NCBI GenBank assembly: GCA_030148005.1
Contig: JASBUI010000013.1
Span: forward strand, 1-64,000
Direction: 5' to 3'
DNA from: Paracoccaceae bacterium
GTDB lineage: Bacteria > Pseudomonadota > Alphaproteobacteria > Rhodobacterales > Rhodobacteraceae
Length of the DNA: 64,000 nucleotides
The notes under the pieces were generated by a model that saw only the letters and a program-made list of their open reading frames with translations, was not told the origin of the DNA and did not search any database. Below are positions 1 through 8,492 of the stretch, one piece after another. The position numbers were made by a program, and so were the translations under genes. The stretch's first letter is position 1. Each line of letters begins with the position of its first letter.

Positions 1-599
1 TCCCAATGGCGGGCATCGGCGGTCACTTCGCGGATGTTGATCTCGGGGTTGAAATTGGTGGCAAAGGCCTGACCGTTGTCGCCGCCGTTGCAGTCCAGAA
101 CGTCGATCTGGCGGATCGTGTCCAGTTTGTGCTTTTTCAGCCAAGTTGCGAAAACCGATGTTACGCCGGGATCAAAGCCCGAACCAAGGATCGCGGTCAG
201 ACCGGCCTTTTTAAAACGCTCCTGATAGGCCCACTGCCAGTGATACTCGAACTTGGCCTCATCCTCGGGCTCATAGTTGGCCGTATCCAGATAGTTGATG
301 CCCGCTTCAAGGCAGGCGTCCATCAGGGCAAGATCCTGATAGGGCAGGGCAAGGTTGACCAAAAGCTCGGCGCCCGTTTGCCCGATCAGGGCCACGACGG
401 CGGGCACATCCATGGCGTCAACCTCGGCCGTGGCGATGTCAACGCCGGTGCGCGATTTGACCGCCTCGGCGATTTCGTCACATTTGAACTTGCGGCGCGA
501 TGCCAGTGTAATGTCGGTGAATATATCGGCATTCATTGCCATTTTATGCACTGCAGCCGACGAAACGCCGCCCGCGCCGACAACCAGAACCTTACCCAT
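1..599 (-). CDS. carboxynorspermidine synthase / saccharopine dehydrogenase family (3' end outside window)
   Basis: The reverse strand reads MGKVLVVGAGGVSSAAVHK at the start, a Rossmann NAD(P)-binding glycine motif. It then continues with motifs typical of the saccharopine dehydrogenase-like family, such as GINYLDTANYEPEDEA and GSGFDPGVTSVFA. In bacteria this family makes carboxynorspermidine or carboxyspermidine from aspartate semialdehyde and a diamine. The gene runs off the left edge, so about 199 residues are visible of a usual length near 400; it is absent from the ORF track because its stop is missing. The ATG lies 24 bases after the speA stop, so the two are probably one transcript. 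The neighbouring arginine decarboxylase supports a polyamine role over lysine metabolism. That assignment is an inference from context and family. Confidence 0.85.
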   Translation of the reverse strand, partial: MGKVLVVGAGGVSSAAVHKMAMNADIFTDITLASRRKFKCDEIAEAVKSRTGVDIATAEVDAMDVPAVVALIGQTGAELLVNLALPYQDLALMDACLEAGINYLDTANYEPEDEAKFEYHWQWAYQERFKKAGLTAILGSGFDPGVTSVFATWLKKHKLDTIRQIDVLDCNGGDNGQAFATNFNPEINIREVTADARHW

Positions 600-623
600 G
601 CAACTGCCTTTCGCGTTCATTTC

Positions 624-2513
624 TCATTCATAATAGGTGTAGCCGTTGATGCTGTCACGGTAGGCCGCCATCAGCATCTTGCGCTCGGATGTATTCAGGC
701 GCGCCTCAGAGATGGCCTGATCCACAATTGAGCGGAAAGCGTCGACACAGTCGCGCGGGTCATATTCGACATAAGACATGACCTCGGCGATGGTGTCGCC
801 TTCCTGCTCGTGCAAAAGATCAAAGCCGCCATCATCGCGAAGCTCGACCGTGGCGACGTTGGTGTCGCCAAAGAGGTTGTGCAGATCGCCCAGCGTTTCC
901 TGATAGGCGCCGACGAAAAAGACCCCAAGAAGATAAGGCTCATCTTCGGTCAGCGAATGGACCGGAAGCGAGGGTGAGATGCCGTCTTCAAGGATGAAAC
1001 GGTTGATCTTGCCGTCGGAATCGCAGGTGATGTCGCTTAGAACCGCGCGTCTGTCGGGGGCTTCGTTCAGTTTCTGAAGCGGGACGACCGGGTGCAGCTG
1101 ATCAATGGCCCAGACATCGGGCAGCGACTGAAACAGCGAAAAGTTGCAGTGGTAGATATCGGCAAGCTGTTCAAGGTGGGCGTCAATTTCCGGCATCTCG
1201 CCGGTGGGCGGTGCCAAAAGCTTTATCCGGCCCATAAGGTGCAGGAAAATGCGCTCGGCCCGGGCCATCTGGCGCAGGCCGATATAGCCGCGCCGGAACA
1301 GCGCGCGAAGCTCATTTCGATAAAAATTGGCGTCGTTGATACATTCCTGAAGGCGCTCTGGCACGACATAGCTGTCGATTGCCGCAAGATCGGCAACAAG
1401 GTGGTTGTCGCCTTCTTCGGGTTTGGGCGCGCTTGATGCGTCGTAAAGCGTCGCCTCCAGAACGTTGAAGATCAGCATCGATGAGGTCGCAACCGTCGCC
1501 CGGCCGCTTTCGGTCACAAGAACCGGATGCTCAAGCCCCGCTTCGTCCATCGCGTATGCGACGGTTTCCACAACGTTGGTGCAGTATTCCTTGACGCCAT
1601 AGTTGATCGAGTTCTCGGATGCTGTCTTTTCGCCGGTATAGTCGACGCCCAGACCGCCGCCCAGATCAAGGTGGGTCAGCGGGGCGCCTTCGCCCACCAG
1701 TTCCACGAAATAGCGGCAAGCCTCGCCCACGGCGCGGCGCACGTCGTTCACATCAGGAATTTGCGAGCCAAGATGCGAGTGCTGAAGCTTGAGGCAATGC
1801 AGCATCCCCTTGTCTTTCAGCTTGTCGATGACCGCCACGATCTGGTCGGTGTTCATTCCGAAGGTCGACCGATCGCCAGAGCTTTCTGCCCAGTTGCCGC
1901 TGATCCGGTTCGTCAGTTTGACGCGCACACCCAAAAGCGGCTCTTCGCCGATCTCGTCCACGACGGACAGTACGGTATCCAGCTCTTTGGGGCTTTCCAG
2001 AACAATAACCGTGTTGAAACCCAGCTTGCGAGAGAGGATCGCAAGGCGAATGAACTCGGCATCCTTGACGCCGTTGCAGACGATCAGCGCATCCTTGGCC
2101 AGACGGTGCGCAAGGGCGATCACCAGTTCCGGCTTTGATCCTGCCTCAAGGCCAAAGGAGTAGGGGCGGCCAAACTCGACGATACGGTCGACGACCTGCG
2201 CCTGCTGGTTGACCTTGATCGGAAAGACCCCGCGATAGGGGGCCTTGTACCCGGCGCGGGCGATGGCTTCGGCAAATCCCTGATTAATGTTCTGAATGCC
2301 CTGCTGCAAAAAGCAACTGACGCGCAGAACCAATGGCGTGTGAACGCCGCGTTCTTCAAGATCGCGCACCATCTTGGGCAGGCTGACGATGGGGGAATTT
2401 TCCTTAAGCGGATTTTTGAGGCCCAGATCGCCGTTGGGCAGGACCGATGCCAGATCCATGCCCCATTTTTCAATGGCATAGATTGAATGTGGTGTGTCGC
2501 CGTCTGTCGTCAC
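624..2513 (-). CDS. speA: biosynthetic arginine decarboxylase SpeA
   Basis: This is a 629-residue PLP-dependent decarboxylase of the alanine-racemase fold. It converts arginine to agmatine, the entry step to putrescine and longer polyamines. The PLP lysine sits in FPIKVNQQ near residue 100. The glycine-rich phosphate-binding stretch HLDLGGGLGVDY and the conserved HSHLGSQIPD are both present. The length matches the family (about 630-660). The start is GTG with only a weak Shine-Dalgarno sequence; the next in-frame Met is about 18 residues in, so the GTG is retained. It leads an operon with the carboxynorspermidine synthase gene 24 bases downstream. No agmatinase gene is visible in the window. 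Confidence 0.95.
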   Translation of the reverse strand: MTTDGDTPHSIYAIEKWGMDLASVLPNGDLGLKNPLKENSPIVSLPKMVRDLEERGVHTPLVLRVSCFLQQGIQNINQGFAEAIARAGYKAPYRGVFPIKVNQQAQVVDRIVEFGRPYSFGLEAGSKPELVIALAHRLAKDALIVCNGVKDAEFIRLAILSRKLGFNTVIVLESPKELDTVLSVVDEIGEEPLLGVRVKLTNRISGNWAESSGDRSTFGMNTDQIVAVIDKLKDKGMLHCLKLQHSHLGSQIPDVNDVRRAVGEACRYFVELVGEGAPLTHLDLGGGLGVDYTGEKTASENSINYGVKEYCTNVVETVAYAMDEAGLEHPVLVTESGRATVATSSMLIFNVLEATLYDASSAPKPEEGDNHLVADLAAIDSYVVPERLQECINDANFYRNELRALFRRGYIGLRQMARAERIFLHLMGRIKLLAPPTGEMPEIDAHLEQLADIYHCNFSLFQSLPDVWAIDQLHPVVPLQKLNEAPDRRAVLSDITCDSDGKINRFILEDGISPSLPVHSLTEDEPYLLGVFFVGAYQETLGDLHNLFGDTNVATVELRDDGGFDLLHEQEGDTIAEVMSYVEYDPRDCVDAFRSIVDQAISEARLNTSERKMLMAAYRDSINGYTYYE

Positions 2514-2797
2514 TTGCCGTGTCCCTCTGTTTGCCCATGAAAAAGGCGACTGTGCTCTGCCGCAACCGCCTCAAACTTGGGCGGCTTGGGAATTTTCTGA
2601 TGACGTCCGCTGCGGCATTTGTCCACCAAGTTATTTAGTTGGCGCAGGCCAAAGGACAGGTTTTTCTTGGACTGGCCGCAAAGGGCCGGGCCGCCCGTTG
2701 ATCAATTGCCATTCCCTTCGGAACGTTTTATCCGGTCCAAAGGCGCCCCCTTTTTGCCGGGCGATGTTGAACCGCCCTTTTTCAGGGGAAGCGATCA

Positions 2798-4213
2798 ATG
2801 AGCTTTGTCGCCTTCGTGAACGGTATCGTTCTGATGTTCCTTGCGGGGCTCATGGGCGTGGATGCCGTACTTTTTCCTGAAACGCGGCCTGTGTTCACGA
2901 CGGCCTTTGTTCTGACCGGCATCGTTGGGGCCATGCTGGCCGTTGCCGCATCCGCCGCCTCGCCGGCCTTGAACCGGCTTCACACTTTCGTGCTGACAAC
3001 CTCTATCTGGCTGGTTGCGGCGCTGGCCGGCGCGCTGCCGCTTTATCTTTGGTCGCTGCCGCCGGTCGATGCGCTGTTCGAGGCGATGTCAGGCATTACC
3101 ACGACCGGATCGACGGTCATGACCGGGCTGGACAGCACGCCGCGCGGGATCCTGCTTTGGCGGGCGCTTTTACAGGCGGTGGGTGGGGTCGGCTTTATCG
3201 TGACGGGCATTGCCCTTTTGCCGATCCTCAAGGTCGGCGGGATGCAGCTTTTCCGGACCGAAAGTTCAGACAAGGGCGAAAAAGAGCTTGGAAACGCCAC
3301 CCAGTTCGCCTTTGCCACCCTTGTCGTCTACATCGGGCTGATGGGGCTTTGCGGGCTGATCTACGCCGAAGGGGGGATGAGCATCTTTGATGCCACCACC
3401 CACGCGATGACCACGCTGTCGACGGGCGGCTATTCCAACTATGACGCCTCTTTTGGGCATTTTGACAGCGCCTTTCTACAGTGGACGGGAACGGTTTTCA
3501 TGCTTCTGGGGGCGTTGCCCTTTGCCTGGTATATCCGCGCCATCAACCGCAACATCTTTCGAAGTGAGCAGGTTCTGGGCCTGCTTAAGGGGTTGGCGGT
3601 GGCTATTCTGGGTCTGTCGCTGTGGCTGACGCTGAACTCTGAAACCGAATTTCTGGACGCTTTGCGCCTGGTTGCCTTCAACGTCGTGTCAGTGGTGACA
3701 ACGACCGGGTTCGCTTCGGCCGATTACACCGAGTGGGGGCCTTTCGCGGTGACGTCCTTCTTTCTTTTGACGGCGGTCGGGGGCTGCACGGGGTCCACGG
3801 CGGGCGGGGCGAAAACGATGCGCTGGATCATCCTTTATCGCAGCCTGCGCTCGCAGATCCGGTCGGTTCACTCGCCCAGCGGGATATTCTCCACCAAATA
3901 CGAAGGTCAGACGGTAGGCGATGATGTCGCCTCGGGCGTGATTGCTTTTTTCACCCTCTACTTTGCGACCTTTGCCGTTCTTGCCATGGCCCTTGGGCTT
4001 GTCGGCCTCGATTTTCTTTCTGCCGTCAGCGGGGCCCTTACGGCGCTTGCCAATGTGGGGCCCGGGGTGGGCGACACGATTGGTCCGGCGGGGAACTTTG
4101 CCACGATTGGCGATGATGCCAAACTGATCTTCGTGGCGGGGATGTATCTGGGGCGGCTTGAAATGATGACCGTATTCATCCTGTTCACCCGAACCTTCTG
4201 GCGTGAGGTTTAG
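2798..4213 (+). CDS. trkH: TrkH family potassium uptake protein (first paralogue)
   Basis: This 471-residue integral membrane protein is the K+-translocating subunit of Trk/Ktr-type uptake. The four pore-loop repeats are recognisable: GITTTGSTVMTG, TLSTGGYSNYDASF, VTTTGFASADY and LANVGPGVGDTIG, each around a filter glycine. The ATG at 2798 follows AGGGGAAGCGATCA, with AGGGGA as ribosome-binding site. No trkA gene is adjacent, so this channel probably shares the TrkA encoded at 40107. A second, longer TrkH lies at 41487. The 284 bases upstream, shared with the diverging speA, hold no other gene that I can see. Confidence 0.93.
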   Translation: MSFVAFVNGIVLMFLAGLMGVDAVLFPETRPVFTTAFVLTGIVGAMLAVAASAASPALNRLHTFVLTTSIWLVAALAGALPLYLWSLPPVDALFEAMSGITTTGSTVMTGLDSTPRGILLWRALLQAVGGVGFIVTGIALLPILKVGGMQLFRTESSDKGEKELGNATQFAFATLVVYIGLMGLCGLIYAEGGMSIFDATTHAMTTLSTGGYSNYDASFGHFDSAFLQWTGTVFMLLGALPFAWYIRAINRNIFRSEQVLGLLKGLAVAILGLSLWLTLNSETEFLDALRLVAFNVVSVVTTTGFASADYTEWGPFAVTSFFLLTAVGGCTGSTAGGAKTMRWIILYRSLRSQIRSVHSPSGIFSTKYEGQTVGDDVASGVIAFFTLYFATFAVLAMALGLVGLDFLSAVSGALTALANVGPGVGDTIGPAGNFATIGDDAKLIFVAGMYLGRLEMMTVFILFTRTFWREV

Positions 4214-4337
4214 GCGGCTCTGGCCCCTTCGGCGGTATTTCGCACTAAAATAGTCGGATACTCTTGCCAAGCCTGATCCGGCGCGGTAACCAACGAAAAT
4301 ACTCAGGTTATTTTCTTAAACCTTGGAAGGAAGAAAA

Positions 4338-5201
4338 ATGTCGATCAAAGATGGTCCCAGAACCGTTGGTGCACGCCGTATCCTGACCTTGGGCGGCGTT
4401 GCCGTTTCGCTTGCGATGCCCGCGGCCTCCGCGCCCGTGCCGCCGATGCAGGCGTCCAAGCCGGCCTTTTCAAGCAAAAGTGGCGCGCGCGCTGATGCGC
4501 AAAACGCCCGCAGTGATCGCCTCCTGCGCGTTGCTGCCAGCGGCGGGGGCGAGGGCGAAGGCAGCGCCGCAGTTGCCAGCGATATCGAGTTCCTGCGCCA
4601 AATCGGATACCTTGGCGGGCGTTTGCGCGTGGGGCTGGCCCTTTTTCAGGCCGGTGATAAGGCCGCGGCCAAGGCGCATATGGGAAGCTCCATAGTTGAG
4701 AAGGTCGAGCCCATTGAGGAGCGGCTGAAAGACCTAGGCTTTGACAAACTGCGGGCGGATATTCAGGCGCTTAGCGCGGCAACCGACGCGGATGCGCCGA
4801 TGCCCGAAATTCAGCGCCTTTATGACGCGGCCCTGACCACGGCCGATGCTGCTGCGGCGGCATCTCCCAGCGATGCGCGCGATCGCTTGCTGGCTCTGGC
4901 CGAACTGGCAAAAATTGCCGCCGCCGACTATGCCGCCGCGATCGAGGATGACATCATCTCGGATGTGCATGAGTATCAGGATGCATGGGGTTTTATGCGC
5001 CGGATCAAAGAGACCGCCGGTCTTTTCACGAACGCAGGCAAACCCGGCGTCGCCGAAGCGGCCCGAAAGATTGAGGCGCAGGTCGACACGACCGATCCAG
5101 CCTTTGGCGATCTGCAGGGCAAGGGCATCGCCCAAATGGACCCCGGTCTGCTTTATGCCGCCGCCGCCCGGATGGAACTGGCCGCGCTTGGCGTCAAATA
5201 G
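4338..5201 (+). CDS. exported protein of unknown function, helical, Ala-rich
   Basis: I do not recognise this family. The ATG at 4338 has a good GGAAGGA ribosome-binding site, so I prefer it to the upstream TTG of the ORF track; this gives 287 residues. The N-terminus (RRILTLGGVAVSLAMPAASA) looks like a signal peptide, followed by a low-complexity stretch with GGGEGEG. The rest is predicted to be mostly alpha-helical and acidic, with HMGSSIVEKVEPIEERL and DIISDVHEYQDAWGF. Only two bases separate it from the downstream iron-dependent dioxygenase gene, so the two are likely co-transcribed. A periplasmic role, perhaps linked to metal supply, is possible but unproven. Confidence 0.75.
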   Translation: MSIKDGPRTVGARRILTLGGVAVSLAMPAASAPVPPMQASKPAFSSKSGARADAQNARSDRLLRVAASGGGEGEGSAAVASDIEFLRQIGYLGGRLRVGLALFQAGDKAAAKAHMGSSIVEKVEPIEERLKDLGFDKLRADIQALSAATDADAPMPEIQRLYDAALTTADAAAAASPSDARDRLLALAELAKIAAADYAAAIEDDIISDVHEYQDAWGFMRRIKETAGLFTNAGKPGVAEAARKIEAQVDTTDPAFGDLQGKGIAQMDPGLLYAAAARMELAALGVK

Positions 5202-5203
5202 CC

Positions 5204-5863
5204 ATGGTTGTCGTGATCGGAGAGGTCCTGAGCCCGGCCGAGGTGCTGGCCATACGCGACGCTGCGGATGAGCTTACCTTTCAGGACGGCCGCGCCACGG
5301 CGGGCGTCTTTGCCCGCGATGTGAAGGACAACGAACAGGCGGCGGCGTCACCCGCCGTTCAGGCCATATTGGACAAGGTTGCGCGGGCACTGGAGGAAAA
5401 TGAGCTTTTCCAGTCGGTTGCGCGGCCGCGCGCCTTTGTTCGCCTGATGATCTCACGCTATGGGGCGGGCATGCAATATGGCCGCCATGTCGATGACGCG
5501 ATCATGTCGGGCGCGCGCACCGATCTGTCCTTTACCCTGTTTCTGACGCCGCCGGCTGAATATGAGGGCGGCGGCCTTGTGATGGAGGACATGACCGAAG
5601 AGCGCCTTTTCAGGCCCGAGGCGGGCGACGCCGTTGTCTACCCCACGTCCGCGCTTCACCGGGTGGCGCCGGTCACGGGCGGGCAGCGCCTTGCCGTTGT
5701 TGGCTGGGTTCAGTCATGGGTGCGCGATCCGGCGCAGCGCGAGGTTCTGCACGATCTTGATGTCGCGGCGCGCGGCGTTTTTGAAGCCGAGGGAAAAAGC
5801 GCGGGCTTTGACCGGCTGCACAAGGCCAAAACAAACCTGATGCGGATGTGGGCCGACGGTTGA
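5204..5863 (+). CDS. PKHD-type Fe(II)/2-oxoglutarate dioxygenase (PiuC/YbiX family)
   Basis: This 219-residue protein matches the PKHD-type hydroxylase family, whose E. coli and Pseudomonas members (YbiX, PiuC) are linked to iron uptake. The first iron ligands are in GRHVDDAIM (HxD), and the distal His and the 2-oxoglutarate-binding Arg are in LHRVAPVTGGQRLAVVGWVQS. The start ATG follows the upstream stop by two bases, so it is probably translated with the unknown exported protein. The usual TonB receptor partner is not in the window. Its stop abuts the stop of the convergent ctaG with no gap. The substrate is not known. Confidence 0.88.
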   Translation: MVVVIGEVLSPAEVLAIRDAADELTFQDGRATAGVFARDVKDNEQAAASPAVQAILDKVARALEENELFQSVARPRAFVRLMISRYGAGMQYGRHVDDAIMSGARTDLSFTLFLTPPAEYEGGGLVMEDMTEERLFRPEAGDAVVYPTSALHRVAPVTGGQRLAVVGWVQSWVRDPAQREVLHDLDVAARGVFEAEGKSAGFDRLHKAKTNLMRMWADG

Positions 5864-6949
5864 TCAGCCGTAGACGATGGAAATCGCCGTTGCCACGACC
5901 AGCAGGAACAGCGTCATGACACCCATTCCAAGCCCCTGCGCCACGCGGCGATTGGGCGTGTCCACCTTTATGCGAAGCTCTTCTGCGGTTTGGGGAAACT
6001 CAAGCGCTGCCGTATTTGACCCGGTCCATTCATAGCGCCGGCTCAGGCGGCGGTTTTCGGCGTCGTCCCAGACCCGCATCAGGATGATGATCGCAACGAT
6101 GCACATCATGCTGGCGGGAACCCAGATGATGTAGCCGCCGCCGCTTTCGTCGTTAAGGGGCGTCGCCGCGAAAAGCCGCCCCTCTATGTCATAGGCCGTG
6201 TACAGGACGACGGTTTTCAACGTGGTCAGCGCGCCCAGAAAGATGTTCGACAGGATGGCGATAAAGAGCAGCAGGACACGCTTGCCGTGATAGGCCGAAG
6301 TTGCGTCGTCGCGGCGGTTGAAGATCATGGCGAAGAAGACAAAACCGCCAAGGATCATCGTGATGTGCATCAGATAGTGCACGGGTGCGTTTCTGAGGGC
6401 AAGGTTATGCACCTGCGGGATTTGCCAGAAGTAAAGCGAGCCGACGAAAAGCCCAAATGCCGTCCATGGGCGGATAAGGGCGCTTCCTATGCGGGCCATG
6501 CCACGGCTGGCCATAAGTGGCCCCACGACACGGCGGCGCAGAAAGCGCGGAAGCCCGCGGATCAATATGCCCTCGGGCCGCGCCAGCACGATCAGCATCG
6601 GGCCCAGCATCCGCAAAAGAAGGTGCTGTATCTGGTGGGCAAAGAACGACCGCTCGCCCATCGGGTCGATGGGGGACTGAAGCGCAAGGAACAGCGAGGC
6701 AAGGCCGAAGGCGAACATCAAATGGCGCGCAATCCGGCGCCCCTTGGTGCCCTGTTTGCGCCCAAGCGCGCCGCGCAGATAGACAAGAGCGCCAAAAAGA
6801 ACGACCCCTGTCACTTCGGGCGTCAGGTGCCATGCAAGCCAGATGTCTTGTTCTGTCAGCGCCTCGCCGCCATGCGCCAAAGCCGGCGCTGCGGCCATGA
6901 AAACAGCAGCGGTTGCTGCAAACGTGGATAGGGTTCTGAGTTGGGCCAT
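5864..6949 (-). CDS. ctaG: CtaG-type (caa3_CtaG) cytochrome c oxidase assembly membrane protein
   Basis: This is a multi-span membrane protein of the caa3_CtaG family, known for a role in CuA/CuB-oxidase assembly or copper delivery in some bacteria. It is distinct from the Cox11-type CtaG. The start at 6949 gives MAQLRTL and then a signal-like segment ending PALAHGGEAL; the longer ORF-track start adds 46 residues without family character. Conserved family stretches include FFAHQIQHLLLRMLGPMLIVLARP and VHYLMHITMILGGFVFFAMI, with several membrane His residues. The 361-residue length fits. It is divergent from the ccmG-tlpA-sco-ccdA operon, which supports a shared job in metal and redox assembly of respiratory enzymes. 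Confidence 0.85.
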   Translation of the reverse strand: MAQLRTLSTFAATAAVFMAAAPALAHGGEALTEQDIWLAWHLTPEVTGVVLFGALVYLRGALGRKQGTKGRRIARHLMFAFGLASLFLALQSPIDPMGERSFFAHQIQHLLLRMLGPMLIVLARPEGILIRGLPRFLRRRVVGPLMASRGMARIGSALIRPWTAFGLFVGSLYFWQIPQVHNLALRNAPVHYLMHITMILGGFVFFAMIFNRRDDATSAYHGKRVLLLFIAILSNIFLGALTTLKTVVLYTAYDIEGRLFAATPLNDESGGGYIIWVPASMMCIVAIIILMRVWDDAENRRLSRRYEWTGSNTAALEFPQTAEELRIKVDTPNRRVAQGLGMGVMTLFLLVVATAISIVYG

Positions 6950-7147
6950 ACTGTACCGCCAGGTCGGGCGGCGAGCTGCGCCGCAGTTGCGCCCTAGACC
7001 AGCGCTGCGGGATTGCAAACAGGGGTGCGACAATTTTTCGGGCGCGCCTTGGGGGCCTGCCGGGTGGATCAGGGGCGGCATTTCCAACTTGCGCGCACCT
7101 GCGTTTCGGGCGGCAATGCCAAGGTTATAGTGGTTTGAAGGGGCCGA

Positions 7148-7166
7148 AAGTGCCGCAGGGGCACTT
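7148..7166. promoter_or_regulatory. perfect inverted repeat, possible operator
   Basis: AAGTGCC and GGCACTT form a perfect 7-base inverted repeat around a 5-base spacer (GCAGG). It lies between the start of ctaG and the MerR-type promoter of the ccmG operon. Its regulator is not known. Confidence 0.4.
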
Positions 7167-7228
7167 GCGGGGCTGCGGCACCGGGGCGAGCGGTGCGTGG
7201 TTTCACATTCACGTGACCAACCTGTGTC

Positions 7229-7259
7229 TTGACCTCCATCTGCCGGAAGGTTCTAGGGT
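7229..7259 (+). promoter_or_regulatory. MerR-family (CueR/HmrR-like) metal-responsive promoter
   Basis: A -35 element TTGACC is followed by a 19-base spacer and a -10-like TAGGGT. The spacer contains TCC and GGAAGGTT arms, arranged as in copper-responsive CueR/HmrR promoters (the copA type has TTGACC, a 19-base spacer and GGAAGGTT). A spacer of 19 rather than 17 bases is the hallmark of MerR-family activation. The expected start site near 7266 falls just upstream of the ccmG-like gene, giving a leader of about 35 bases. No MerR-family gene is in the window. Copper as the inducer is inferred from the arm sequence and from the SCO gene in the operon. Confidence 0.65.
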
Positions 7260-7300
7260 GGCGCCGCATGCACACCCAAGCAAAGAGGCGACAGGCCAAG

Positions 7301-7891
7301 ATGGACGCGGACAATCAAGAAGGCGTTGAGAAACGGAGCCGTTTTTCGGCCCTGATGCTGGCCCCGCTTGCGGCCTTCGGGCTGTTCTTTCTTTTTGGCT
7401 GGGGTCTGATATCGGGCTCATACGATCTGCCCTCGGTTCTGGTGGGCAAGCCTGTGCCAGAGTTCTCGTTGCCCGCCGTGCAGGGGCGCGAGAGCGGGCT
7501 GGAGACAAGCGATCTTATGGGTAAGGTTTCGCTCGTCAATTTCTTTGCCTCATGGTGCGTGCCATGCCGGGCCGAGCATCCGCTGTTCATGGCGCTATCA
7601 AAGACCGGCGAGGTGCCGCTTTACGGGATCAACTACAAGGACAAGCCCGATCAGGCCGAGGCGTGGCTGGCCGAACTGGGCGATCCCTATACCAAGCTGG
7701 GCGCGGATCTTGCCGGGCGCGCGGGGATCGAATGGGGCGTTTACGGCGTGCCGGAGACTTATGTCATCGCCGCTGATGGCACCATCGCTTATCGTCAGGT
7801 CGGGCAGATTACAGGTCAGATATTGCAGGAAAAACTCCTTCCGCTTGTGCGCAAGCTTCAGGCGCAGGCCAGCGCAGAGCCGGGGGCATGA
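7301..7891 (+). CDS. ccmG: CcmG/DsbE-like membrane-anchored thioredoxin
   Basis: This is a 196-residue protein with an N-terminal membrane anchor (about residues 17-36) and a periplasmic thioredoxin domain. The active site is WCVPC (Cys86/Cys89), with the cis-Pro loop GVYGVPETYVI. CcmG/DsbE proteins keep apocytochrome c or copper-site cysteines reduced, using electrons from CcdA/DsbD. The start at 7301 is chosen because the promoter at 7229-7259 lies inside the longer ORF; ATG 7268 is possible but would be nearly leaderless. It overlaps the tlpA-like gene by four bases. It sits in a SCO/CcdA operon, not a ccmABC operon, so its client may be a copper site and not haem attachment. Confidence 0.87.
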   Translation: MDADNQEGVEKRSRFSALMLAPLAAFGLFFLFGWGLISGSYDLPSVLVGKPVPEFSLPAVQGRESGLETSDLMGKVSLVNFFASWCVPCRAEHPLFMALSKTGEVPLYGINYKDKPDQAEAWLAELGDPYTKLGADLAGRAGIEWGVYGVPETYVIAADGTIAYRQVGQITGQILQEKLLPLVRKLQAQASAEPGA

Positions 7892-8409
7892 TCATGAAGA
7901 AACTTACCTTTATCCTTGGCCTCTTTCTGGCCTCTACCTTGGCGTTTGGCGCTTCGGCCCAGCAACGCTTTGCGCTTCACGATAAGCCGCGCGAGATTGC
8001 CGATGTCCGCTTTGTCGATGAAGCGGGCAAGAAGATGAGCCTGTCCGATTTCAAGGGGCAGGTTCTGTTGGTGAACATCTGGGCGACCTGGTGCCCGCCT
8101 TGCGTCAAGGAAATGCCGACGCTGGATCGCCTGCAGGGCGAGATCGGCAGGGATCAGCTTAAGGTTCTGACGCTGTCGATCGACCGGGCCGGGGTTCCGG
8201 CGGTGCGCAGCTTCTTTGACAAGATCAAGGTCACGAACCTAGATATCCATGTCGATAGCACGATGCTTGCGGCAACGGCGCTTGGGGCTTTCGGGCTTCC
8301 TGCGACGCTGCTTATCGACAGGGAAGGGCGCGAGCTTGGCCGCCTTGTCGGGCCCGCCGAATGGGACGATCCGGCGATGATCGCCTTTCTGAGGGAGCTC
8401 ACGAAATGA
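7888..8409 (+). CDS. TlpA-family periplasmic thioredoxin
   Basis: This 173-residue protein has a clear Sec signal peptide (KKLTFILGLFLASTLAFGASA, then QQ) and a thioredoxin fold with the active site WCPPC at residues 68-72. The family includes TlpA, which reduces SCO and CuA cysteines during oxidase assembly. The GLPATLLIDREG segment is the cis-Pro loop. The start ATG overlaps the ccmG stop as ATGA, which implies translational coupling; MKK two codons later is an alternative start. Lying directly before sco and ccdA, it probably passes electrons from CcdA to SCO or to oxidase subunit II. That chain is inferred from context. Confidence 0.88.
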   Translation: MIMKKLTFILGLFLASTLAFGASAQQRFALHDKPREIADVRFVDEAGKKMSLSDFKGQVLLVNIWATWCPPCVKEMPTLDRLQGEIGRDQLKVLTLSIDRAGVPAVRSFFDKIKVTNLDIHVDSTMLAATALGAFGLPATLLIDREGRELGRLVGPAEWDDPAMIAFLRELTK

Positions 8410-8492
8410 CCGGTGCGACGCTGTGGGCACTGGCGTTACCCCCGAAAGTCGAGGTCAAAACGGCCAAAGCAAAATCAACGGAGCCGCTTGGA

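Larger units (their letters stand above)
6950..7300. other. 351-base divergent intergenic region between ctaG and ccmG-like gene
   Basis: No supported gene lies here. The region carries a perfect 7+7 inverted repeat (7148-7166), possibly an operator. It also carries a MerR-family type promoter (7229-7259) directed at the ccmG-like gene. The ORF-track extension of the ccmG frame back to 7229 would start inside that promoter, so I treat it as non-coding. Confidence 0.7.

Noticed and set aside
1527-2138. 203-residue plus ORF antisense to speA
   Set aside because: Shadow of speA; no start signal or recognisable domain.
3689-4270. 193-residue minus ORF antisense to trkH
   Set aside because: Antisense shadow of a well-supported gene with no domain and no ribosome-binding site.
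7229-7300. N-terminal extension of the ccmG-like ORF
   Set aside because: It overlaps the MerR-type promoter and its -10 element, and the added residues have no family similarity.
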